Shown: in pieces, positions 1 to 5,955 of the stretch | Numbering within the stretch: the first letter of the stretch is position 1 | How the letters are laid out: every line of letters begins with the position of its first letter | DNA from: CAIZGX01 sp044239865 | Lineage (GTDB): Bacteria; Bacteroidota; Bacteroidia; Flavobacteriales_D; Sanyastnellaceae | Assembly (NCBI GenBank): GCA_044239865.1 | Contig: JBIIAO010000014.1 | Location: 1 to 7,822, forward strand | Direction of reading: 5' to 3' | Length of the DNA: 7,822 bases | Position numbers and translations under genes: made by a program | Notes under the pieces: model-generated | Told to the model about the DNA's origin: nothing | What the model saw: the letters and a program-made list of their open reading frames with translations, nothing else | Databases searched by the model: none

Positions 1-1438
1 CTTCTTCAATGGTAGAGGCAAACTCTTTCAAGGTTTGAGAACTTGCAGAGACATTCGGCTCTAACTGTCCACTTGCGTGACCGATTACCTCGTGCATGGC
101 AGTGTGCATTTTTCCAGCAGTTGCTGCGTACTTTTCTGAGCGAGCAATTTCTTCTTCATCGTTTGCGAATTCTTTCAACATGCCTGATCCACCTGCGTTG
201 TTCGCAGCGTCTTCAATGTTTCCTAAACTCACACTCTTCGATCCGTGCATAGCGCGAATCCACTGTGCATTCGGAAGGTTTACTCCAATTGGAGTTGAAG
301 GATTCGCATCGCCAGATTCACCAGCAACATTCACCACTTTGTAGGTAATTCCTTTTACTTCTTTCTTCTTGTGTTCAGCAAGAATAGGGGAGTTGTCTTC
401 GAACCATTGCGCATTCTGCATCATTACCTTCATGCGATCGCTCGCTTCGAAGTCGTTAATTTCTACAACCGATTCGTATGAACCACGCTTTCCAAGTGGA
501 TCGTTATACACTTCCACAAAACCGTGAATGAAGTCAATGTCGCCTTCCGTTGCCTTCACCCACTGAATATTGAAATCGTCCCATGTGCGAAGATCTCCAG
601 TTGTGTAAAATTCAATCAGCTTGCGAAGTGAAACCGCTTGCTTATCGTTCTCGGCTACTTTTTCCGCTTTATTCAACCAGAATACAACTTGCTCCAAAGC
701 AGCGCTGTACTTGCCGCCTATGCGATATACGTCTTCCACAATAACGCCGTTTTCTTTGCGAAGGTTTGCGTTAATGCCGTAAGACAATGGTGCGCGATCG
801 CCTGCAACTTCCTTCGATGCGTAATAATCAAAGGCTTCTTTTGTAGTTACTCCTTCATAGAAATTCACAGCAGAATTTTCAACCAATCCTTTCGATGCAT
901 CGCTTTCCACTTTCAAAGAAGCAACGTTCGGATTGAAGATCACTTCAATAATCTCTTCAGAAACCTGCGTGCTCGTAGCAGCGCAAAGTGTAGTGAAATA
1001 TTCTTTGCTGAATTTCGGCGTGTGCTTAATGTTGCTGTAATGATGATGAATACCGTTGCTCATCCACAATTGCTTCAAAAATGTTTCAAGGTTCAACCAC
1101 TCTTCAGCAGTTTTATCTCCAGAATAGTTCGAATAAATCTTCTCGAAAATGCTTCGAACTTCCAAGTTGTATTTGCAGTTCTGATCCCACATAATGTCAC
1201 GTCCCGCCAGGCCTGCCTGAGTTAAATAATAAACGAATTCTTTTTGCTTCGTGGTTAGCTTATCGAATCCGTCTAGCTTATAACGAAGAATTCGAATGTC
1301 TGCGAAGCGATCCACTTCGTATTCGAACGGTCCGTTTTCAGTTTCAGATTTAGGAAGCTGCGCATCCTGATCTTTGAATTGGAAGTAGCACCAAGCAGTA
1401 AGGCCGAGCGCGATAAAGGCGATGAATATTTTTTTCAT
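1..1438 (-). CDS. Dipeptidyl peptidase III (peptidase family M49), 3' end cut by window edge
   Basis: Zinc exopeptidase that removes dipeptides from the N-terminus of oligopeptides. The first 479 codons are present and read without interruption; the gene continues past the left edge. Residues 449-454 are HEVIGH (bases 77-94), the six-residue HExxGH zinc motif that is diagnostic of M49, followed by ASGQL. The last two residues visible, E478-E479, follow STI and fit the start of the second motif EExRA(D/E), whose glutamate is the third zinc ligand. Other family-like stretches are LAGRDIMWDQNCKYNL (about residues 85-100) and KKKEVKGI. Bacteroidota members are roughly 650-700 residues, so about 200 are missing. 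The start at 1438 gives MKKIFIAFIALGLTAWC, a short basic-hydrophobic export signal or membrane anchor; the cysteine is preceded by W, so it is not a normal lipobox. It is transcribed divergently from the helicase gene. The identification is firm; the extracytoplasmic location is inferred. Confidence 0.93.
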   Translation of the reverse strand, partial: MKKIFIAFIALGLTAWCYFQFKDQDAQLPKSETENGPFEYEVDRFADIRILRYKLDGFDKLTTKQKEFVYYLTQAGLAGRDIMWDQNCKYNLEVRSIFEKIYSNYSGDKTAEEWLNLETFLKQLWMSNGIHHHYSNIKHTPKFSKEYFTTLCAATSTQVSEEIIEVIFNPNVASLKVESDASKGLVENSAVNFYEGVTTKEAFDYYASKEVAGDRAPLSYGINANLRKENGVIVEDVYRIGGKYSAALEQVVFWLNKAEKVAENDKQAVSLRKLIEFYTTGDLRTWDDFNIQWVKATEGDIDFIHGFVEVYNDPLGKRGSYESVVEINDFEASDRMKVMMQNAQWFEDNSPILAEHKKKEVKGITYKVVNVAGESGDANPSTPIGVNLPNAQWIRAMHGSKSVSLGNIEDAANNAGGSGMLKEFANDEEEIARSEKYAATAGKMHTAMHEVIGHASGQLEPNVSASSQTLKEFASTIEE

Positions 1439-1457
1439 TGAAAATGATTTTCGGCCA

Positions 1458-1465
1458 CTAAGATA
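1458..1465 (-). promoter_or_regulatory. Candidate -7 box for the dipeptidyl peptidase III gene
   Basis: Read on the minus strand the bases are TATCTTAG, matching the Bacteroidota -7 consensus TAnnTTTG at all fixed positions but one. It ends 19 nt before the ATG at 1438, which would leave a short leader. I see no convincing -33 TTG at the expected distance, so this is a weak call that rests mainly on the need for a promoter in the 46-bp divergent gap. Confidence 0.3.
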
Positions 1466-1472
1466 AGAAGGT

Positions 1473-1480
1473 TACCTTTG
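1473..1480 (+). promoter_or_regulatory. -7 promoter box of the helicase gene, almost touching the start codon
   Basis: TACCTTTG is a perfect match to the Bacteroidota -7 consensus TAnnTTTG. Only four bases (CTGC) separate it from the ATG at 1485, so transcription would begin at or within a few bases of the start codon and the mRNA would be leaderless or nearly so. A weak -33 candidate (TTTC, 1449-1452) lies 20 bp upstream. No Shine-Dalgarno sequence could fit in between. Confidence 0.6.
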
Positions 1481-1484
1481 CTGC

Positions 1485-2777
1485 ATGACGTTCGAAGAAC
1501 TAAAGTTAACGAGACAGTTTTTAGATGCTGTAAATGAGTTGGGGTATGAGTCTCCGTCTGAAATTCAAGAGAAAGTTATTCCTCGGGTTTTAGGCGGACA
1601 AGACGTCATTGGAATTGCGCAAACCGGTACGGGTAAGACGGCGGCTTATGTGCTTCCCTTGTTACAATTGTTGAAGTATCCACAAGGAGACGAGCCTAGA
1701 GCGCTCATCTTGGTTCCAACCAAAGAATTGGTGGTTCAGGTGGAAGAACAAATTCAAAGCCTTTGCAAATACACAGAGCTTCGCTATGTGGCCTTATACG
1801 GCGGCGTTGGTCCGAAGACTCAAATTGAAATTATTAAAAAGGGAGTAGACATTATCGTGGCTACCCCTGGAAGATTTTTAGAGATTTATGCGAAGCGCGT
1901 GATCATTCCGAAGAAAATAAAGCACGTGGTACTCGATGAATGTGACCGAATGATGGACATGGGATTTTGGCCGCAACTGCGTGAAATTCAAGAAAAACTT
2001 CCACAAAAGAAACAGCAATTGTTGTTCTCTGCAACCTTTCCAGAGCGCGTAGAACGCATTGCAGACAACTTCCTTTTGTTCCCTTCTCGTGTTGAAGTAA
2101 CGCCACAAGCGACTCCGGCTACCACAGTGGAACAGAGAGTCTACATGGTTCCAAACTTCAAGACGAAATTGAACTTGTTGATGCATCTTTTAGAAGGAGA
2201 TGAGATGAAGCGTGTGATGGTTTTTGTGCGAACAAAAGCCGATGCCACAAGCATGGGTAAATTCATGGAACGAAGCAATGTGGGGGAGATCAGATTCCTT
2301 CACAGTAACATCGGACAGAACTCGCGCATGAATGCCATTAAAGAGTTCAAAGACGGAAACGTCCGTATACTTGTAAGCACAGATGTAACCGCTCGAGGCA
2401 TAGATGTGTTCGAAGTTTCTCACGTAGTAAATTTTCAAGTGCCCGGACATTACGAAGACTATGTTCACCGCATTGGAAGAACAGGCCGCGCATTCAAAAC
2501 AGGCGTTGCCATTAGCTTTGTAGACCAGTCAGAAGAATATCACTTGACGAACATTCAGAAAATTATTCGTCAAACCATTCCGGTTTTCGAAATTCCAGAA
2601 GCGGTTAAGATTGAAAAGACAGAGCCCGAAGAAAAACAAGATCATGCACGCGAAATAGATCGTCAGAAAAGATTAGACGATCCCGATTTCAAAGGAGCCT
2701 TCCACGAAAAGAAAACGCTTCAAGCGAAATTGAAATTCAAACAAGAGCGCGACAAGAAACAAAGAAGAAATCGATAA
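1485..2777 (+). CDS. DEAD-box ATP-dependent RNA helicase, RhlE-like, with a DECD motif II
   Basis: A 430-residue RNA-unwinding ATPase of superfamily 2, probably cytoplasmic and acting in ribosome assembly or mRNA turnover (family knowledge). All core motifs are present in order: an upstream aromatic F3 and Q motif around residues 20-33 (GYESPSEIQ), motif I AQTGTGKT (45-52), Ia PTKEL (78-82), Ib TPGR (127-130), motif II DECD (151-154) in place of the usual DEAD, motif III SAT (182-184), IV VMVFVRT (244-250), V STDVTARGID (298-307) and VI HRIGRTGR (328-335). The C-terminal extension after about residue 365 is highly charged and ends in a basic tail (KFKQERDKKQRRNR), typical of RNA-binding tails in this group. 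The start is fixed by the Q-motif region beginning at once and by the adjoining promoter box. The lipoprotein gene follows after 16 bp and may be cotranscribed. Confidence 0.96.
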   Translation: MTFEELKLTRQFLDAVNELGYESPSEIQEKVIPRVLGGQDVIGIAQTGTGKTAAYVLPLLQLLKYPQGDEPRALILVPTKELVVQVEEQIQSLCKYTELRYVALYGGVGPKTQIEIIKKGVDIIVATPGRFLEIYAKRVIIPKKIKHVVLDECDRMMDMGFWPQLREIQEKLPQKKQQLLFSATFPERVERIADNFLLFPSRVEVTPQATPATTVEQRVYMVPNFKTKLNLLMHLLEGDEMKRVMVFVRTKADATSMGKFMERSNVGEIRFLHSNIGQNSRMNAIKEFKDGNVRILVSTDVTARGIDVFEVSHVVNFQVPGHYEDYVHRIGRTGRAFKTGVAISFVDQSEEYHLTNIQKIIRQTIPVFEIPEAVKIEKTEPEEKQDHAREIDRQKRLDDPDFKGAFHEKKTLQAKLKFKQERDKKQRRNR

Positions 2778-2793
2778 CCAAATAAATCATATC

Positions 2794-3525
2794 ATGAAAA
2801 AACAAAGTTTAAGTGTATTCGCAATGCTAGCTTCGACATTGATTTTAGTTTCAGCTTGCTTAGGAAATGTATCAAAGTCATTGGTAGATTCTAATTCAGT
2901 TTTGTGGTTTTTATCAAAGTCACAACATCAAATTCAGAATGTAAATAATTACCCAACCGTTACAATTGGTGGTATGAAATGGATGAGTGAAAATTTAAAA
3001 ATCACAACCTTTTCTAATGGAGATCCTATTTTAGAGGTAAAAACAGATGCTGAGTGGGCGGGAGCGGCTAATTCAAAAACAGCTGCGTTTCGAATTGTAA
3101 ACGGAGTTTGTTTTTATAATGGTTACGCTGCTAAAGACTCGAGGGGAATAGCTCCTGAAGGATTTAGAGTGGCTTCTTCGGTTGAATTTAATTCATTGAT
3201 GACTGCACTCGGCGGTGGCACAAGCGTTTCAGGAAAGGCGGTGGGTAATCTATCTTCTTATTCCTGGGAAGTGGAAGTGTGGAATGATAACAAAGGAGAT
3301 TTTGAACTAAAGAAGGTAAAAGGTATCAATTCAGTTGGGTTTAACGCAAATAAGGGTGGCTTCTGTTATGAAGACGGTTCAGTTAATTCAGGGACTTGTA
3401 CTTATTGGTGGACATCTGACGGAGGAGCTTTTGATATTGGTTATTGCAGTCAGGATTTAGGTGGAGGATATAGTGCCGAAATGGCTTTGGGTTATGGCTT
3501 CGAAGTGCGTTGCGTAAAGAACTAA
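2794..3525 (+). CDS. FISUMP-domain lipoprotein
   Basis: A 243-residue secreted lipoprotein of unknown function. The N-terminus MKKQSLSVFAMLASTLILVSAC is a signal peptide ending in a lipobox (V19-S20-A21-C22), so the mature protein should be lipidated at C22 and sit in the inner or outer membrane. Residues about 55-243 match the FISUMP family (Fibrobacter succinogenes major paralogous domain), common in Bacteroidota and Fibrobacteres: VTIGGMKWMSENLKITTFSNG (57-76), CFYNGYAAKDSRGIAPEGFRV (106-126), EFNSLMTALGGG, YWWTSDGG (204-211) and the terminal GFEVRCVKN. The mature part has cysteines at 106, 191, 202, 218 and 240, possibly forming disulfides. It starts 16 bp after the helicase stop with no visible Shine-Dalgarno or own promoter. 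Its base composition is clearly more AT-rich than the helicase (about 28% and 37% GC in two 60-base lines I counted, against 47% in one helicase line). The family call is confident; the role is unknown. Confidence 0.85.
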   Translation: MKKQSLSVFAMLASTLILVSACLGNVSKSLVDSNSVLWFLSKSQHQIQNVNNYPTVTIGGMKWMSENLKITTFSNGDPILEVKTDAEWAGAANSKTAAFRIVNGVCFYNGYAAKDSRGIAPEGFRVASSVEFNSLMTALGGGTSVSGKAVGNLSSYSWEVEVWNDNKGDFELKKVKGINSVGFNANKGGFCYEDGSVNSGTCTYWWTSDGGAFDIGYCSQDLGGGYSAEMALGYGFEVRCVKN

Positions 3526-3545
3526 GATTTTTCTATCATGAAAAT

Positions 3546-3568
3546 AGGAGCTCTAGGGCTCCTTTTTT
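3546..3568. terminator. Rho-independent terminator between convergent genes
   Basis: AGGAGC (3546-3551) and GCTCCT (3558-3563) form a 6-bp stem with a 6-base loop, followed by T3564-T3568 and further T-rich sequence on the plus strand, 20 bp after the lipoprotein stop. On the minus strand the same stem is followed by A then TTTT, so it may also stop transcription arriving from the YHYH gene, which ends at 3588. Confidence 0.75.
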
Positions 3569-3587
3569 ATTTTATGTTGAAGTTGAA

Positions 3588-4943
3588 TTAGTGCGAAACC
3601 ATAACCTTCTTCGTTACGCTATTTTTACCACTTCCAACACGAACGAAATACGTTCCGTTGTATAAAGCGCGTGTGTCGAAATGCGCCAACGTACTTCCTT
3701 GATAAAGCGTAGCACTAGAAAGTAATTTTCCATCGGCACTCAATAGTTCAACTTGAATATTGCTTCGGTTCACGGTGCTCACTTGAACGGCCAAAACATC
3801 TTGAACTGGATTCGGATACGTATTCACGTTCACATTTTCCAACTGAACATCGGCAACTGCATTAGGAGTGTAAGTGGTTACTGCTTCAGTTATTGAAGTC
3901 ACACGCGCTGCAACCTTCGTTCCGTAAAAGGTTGGTCCAACAGCATAGGGATAAGCTGAATTGTGATTCGCATCTACCGTGCAGAAATACGCATAGGTTC
4001 CATTCGGATATTCAGGAGTCACGCAGTTGCGTCCATTGTGTTCATCAAGATACTCTTCCATTGCAGGGTGAGCAACGAACTCGTAATCCTCTCTGTAACG
4101 TCCAAGCGGATAAGTTGTGCTCACGTCAGGACCAGCAGTCACAGTCGTACCATTGGCGTATTGGGTGCGCGTGGTAATGTTTCTCAATTGATATCCACTT
4201 TTGATTCTTACCACTCCGCCGGTTCCATCTGCGTTAGCAAATCCATAAGCGCCATAGATTGGAAATCCATCGTAAGCATATCCCACAAGTGGAGAATGCT
4301 CGTTTGAATTAATGACATACAGCGCATCTGCAGCGTATATATCACAAACGGTTGAGAGAACAACCAAGTCTAAATTGAAGGCACTCGGATTTTGGTGATG
4401 GTGATAATTCCCCATGGCAGGATGACCTTTTGCACAATCGAAACCAAGGCGCTCTGCAGGAACGGCATCGCGATTCCAAACACCTTGTCCAGGAGGTCCC
4501 ATGATTGGGCCACCCGCTTCAGCTTGGGTATTGTTGTTCCAAGAAACGCCGTCTCTGTAATCGAACAGCGCAACGCCGTTAATGAAGACGCCAATGTTTC
4601 CTCCGTTTGTAGCAGTGGGTGTTCCTGTGTTTTGAACTGGATTCAAAGGGAATTTGAAAATCGCATTTTGTGCCGTAGCCAAAGAAGGGTTGCCATCTAA
4701 AAACGGGCCTGTGATATATGCCGGTATTCCATTGGTTGAAACATATACCCAATTCGCCGAGTACTGCACGCTCTGCACATTCGCAGCGGTATTGTCATTG
4801 ATTGGCGTAGGATTTCCACTTACATAATGTCTTCCGGTAATTCCAGTGGTGTTTTGCAACCACGAGGATACAGTTGGTCCTTGAGCAAACGATTGACTTG
4901 CGGCAAGAACAAGGCTAAGGATGAGAACGTTGAATAATTTCAT
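3588..4943 (-). CDS. YHYH-family secreted protein with T9SS type A sorting domain
   Basis: A 451-residue protein exported across both membranes. Residues 1-20 are a Sec signal peptide ending SFA before Q21. The body belongs to the YHYH protein family, shown by H-rich KGHPAMGNYHHHQNP (172-186; the naming motif is YHHH here, 180-183), SPLVGYAYDGFPIYGAYGF (217-235), and LDEHNGRNCVTPEYPNGTY (299-317) followed by AYFCTVDANHNSAYPY. Cysteines 170, 200, 307 and 321 may form disulfides. Residues about 372-451 are a type A T9SS sorting domain: NTYPNPVQDVL (374-384), then NGTYFVRVGSGKNSVTKKVMVSH at the end, so it should be released or anchored at the cell surface. The biochemical function of the family is not known to me; the His/Met cluster suggests metal binding (inference). 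Its start lies inside the di-heme peroxidase gene, overlapping by 29 bp in another frame; no later methionine keeps the signal peptide, so the overlap is real. It is the last gene of the operon. Confidence 0.9.
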   Translation of the reverse strand: MKLFNVLILSLVLAASQSFAQGPTVSSWLQNTTGITGRHYVSGNPTPINDNTAANVQSVQYSANWVYVSTNGIPAYITGPFLDGNPSLATAQNAIFKFPLNPVQNTGTPTATNGGNIGVFINGVALFDYRDGVSWNNNTQAEAGGPIMGPPGQGVWNRDAVPAERLGFDCAKGHPAMGNYHHHQNPSAFNLDLVVLSTVCDIYAADALYVINSNEHSPLVGYAYDGFPIYGAYGFANADGTGGVVRIKSGYQLRNITTRTQYANGTTVTAGPDVSTTYPLGRYREDYEFVAHPAMEEYLDEHNGRNCVTPEYPNGTYAYFCTVDANHNSAYPYAVGPTFYGTKVAARVTSITEAVTTYTPNAVADVQLENVNVNTYPNPVQDVLAVQVSTVNRSNIQVELLSADGKLLSSATLYQGSTLAHFDTRALYNGTYFVRVGSGKNSVTKKVMVSH

Positions 4944-5955
4944 GTTGAAGGATTTGTGGAAATTGATATTCCTTTCGAGTTAAAAATGTATGATCAGTTA
5001 AGGTTAGCAAAAAGGCAATGAGGTCTTGCTTATCGTTGGAAGTCAAATTCAGCGAATGGTTTAATGGGGAAGAAATATTTTCTTCTTTTCCAGAAATTGT
5101 AGAATAATGATTCATCACTTGCTGCAAGGTTCTGAATCTTCCGTCGTGCATATACGGAAAACTCATTTCAACATTTCGCAACGAAGGCACCTTGAAGGTC
5201 AGTCGGTCTTGTCTGAACGTTGTAACAGCGCCTCTTCCAAAATCATTCAACGAATCGTCGAGAGGAATGCCGTTGCTTTTGAATTCGTCGTTCGTGAACA
5301 ACGGCTCGGTGTGACAAGCATTGCACTTTTTTTGAAAGATTGCATAACCTTTTTGCTCTTGCACGGTGAAGGTGTTTTTTCCTGCAAGGACTTCATCGTA
5401 TTTACTCTGATTGCTCACAAAGCTCAGCATGAATTGCGAGAGCGATTTCAATACACGCTCTCCTGTTGCCAAACTATCGCCCCATGCTTGGAAGAAATAA
5501 GCACGATAAAATTTTCTTTCGTTGAGCTTTTTTACAACATTCGACAAGGTCTCATTCATCTCTAGAACATTTTCAATGGGAGCCATAGCCTGAGCGTCTA
5601 ATGAATGAATTGCGCCGTCCCACATAAAGTTTTTCTTCCAGGCTAAATTGAACAACGCGGGTGCATTACGTTTTCCAACACGATCGAAAACACCGTGGCT
5701 CACAGCATGATCTGTATGTGTGAAAGCGGTGTAGGAGAGGTGACATGAAGAACACGAAATGGTATTGTCGGAAGACAAAATCGGATCATAAAAAAGCATT
5801 CTTCCCAATTCTTTTTTTTCGGAAGAAGGAGGATTGTTTTTTTCGTTGTAGACTTTTTGTGGCCAAACAATTTTTCGTTTAGAAGGAAATGTAAAGCCTA
5901 ACGCTAAGACAAATAGCAAAATGAAAAGGATGAAAGAGTTTCTTTTTCGAATCAT
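4915..5955 (-). CDS. MauG/MbnH-type di-heme cytochrome c peroxidase
   Basis: A 346-residue periplasmic di-heme enzyme anchored by an N-terminal hydrophobic helix (residues 8-23). It has two c-type heme sites, C68-S-S-C71-H72 and C211-N-A-C214-H215. Conserved active-site residues are W112 (in FMWDG), Q122 and E132, with the same 10-residue spacings as MauG W93/Q103/E113. In PYMHDG the histidine is H270, and 14 residues on, where Pseudomonas CCP has its axial Met275, this protein has Y284 (bases 5104-5106), as in MauG Tyr294. That points to a MauG/MbnH-like oxidant of a protein substrate rather than a classical peroxide scavenger (inference from remembered alignments). The start at 5955 is chosen over the one at 5982 because its ATG shares ATGA with the stop of the upstream gene, the standard coupled arrangement. 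The upstream gene carries an MbnP-like domain, the known substrate type of MbnH. The 3' end overlaps the YHYH gene by 29 bp. Confidence 0.92.
   Translation of the reverse strand: MIRKRNSFILFILLFVLALGFTFPSKRKIVWPQKVYNEKNNPPSSEKKELGRMLFYDPILSSDNTISCSSCHLSYTAFTHTDHAVSHGVFDRVGKRNAPALFNLAWKKNFMWDGAIHSLDAQAMAPIENVLEMNETLSNVVKKLNERKFYRAYFFQAWGDSLATGERVLKSLSQFMLSFVSNQSKYDEVLAGKNTFTVQEQKGYAIFQKKCNACHTEPLFTNDEFKSNGIPLDDSLNDFGRGAVTTFRQDRLTFKVPSLRNVEMSFPYMHDGRFRTLQQVMNHYSTISGKEENISSPLNHSLNLTSNDKQDLIAFLLTLTDHTFLTRKEYQFPQILQHEIIQRSHP
4983..5013 (-). promoter_or_regulatory. Possible internal promoter for the YHYH gene
   Basis: On the minus strand, TTTTTG (5013-5008) is followed after 17 bases by TACATTTT (4990-4983), which matches the -7 consensus TAnnTTTG except for the last base. 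It lies within the 3' part of the peroxidase gene, 39 nt before the YHYH start. It could give that gene extra expression independent of the operon promoter. The call rests on pattern only. Confidence 0.3.
5952..5955 (-). other. ATGA stop/start overlap coupling the fusion gene to the peroxidase gene
   Basis: On the minus strand ATGA contains the ATG of the peroxidase gene (5955-5953) and the TGA of the EEP-MbnP gene (5954-5952). Such overlaps usually mean translational coupling by re-initiation, which would hold the two products near a fixed ratio. This decides the peroxidase start. Confidence 0.85.

Noticed and set aside
434..801. Two copies of the palindrome GCGATCGC (434-441 and 794-801), resembling the cyanobacterial HIP1 repeat.
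   Set aside because: Both fall inside coding sequence of a conserved gene, only two full copies occur in the window, and the organism is not cyanobacterial; chance is adequate.
638..1225. A 195-codon open frame on the plus strand.
   Set aside because: It lies wholly antisense to the dipeptidyl peptidase III gene, which has clear family motifs; the translation shows no recognisable domain and looks like a shadow of the minus-strand codon pattern.
5107..5565. A 152-codon plus-strand open frame.
   Set aside because: It is antisense to the di-heme peroxidase gene, including its second CxxCH site, and has no family features.
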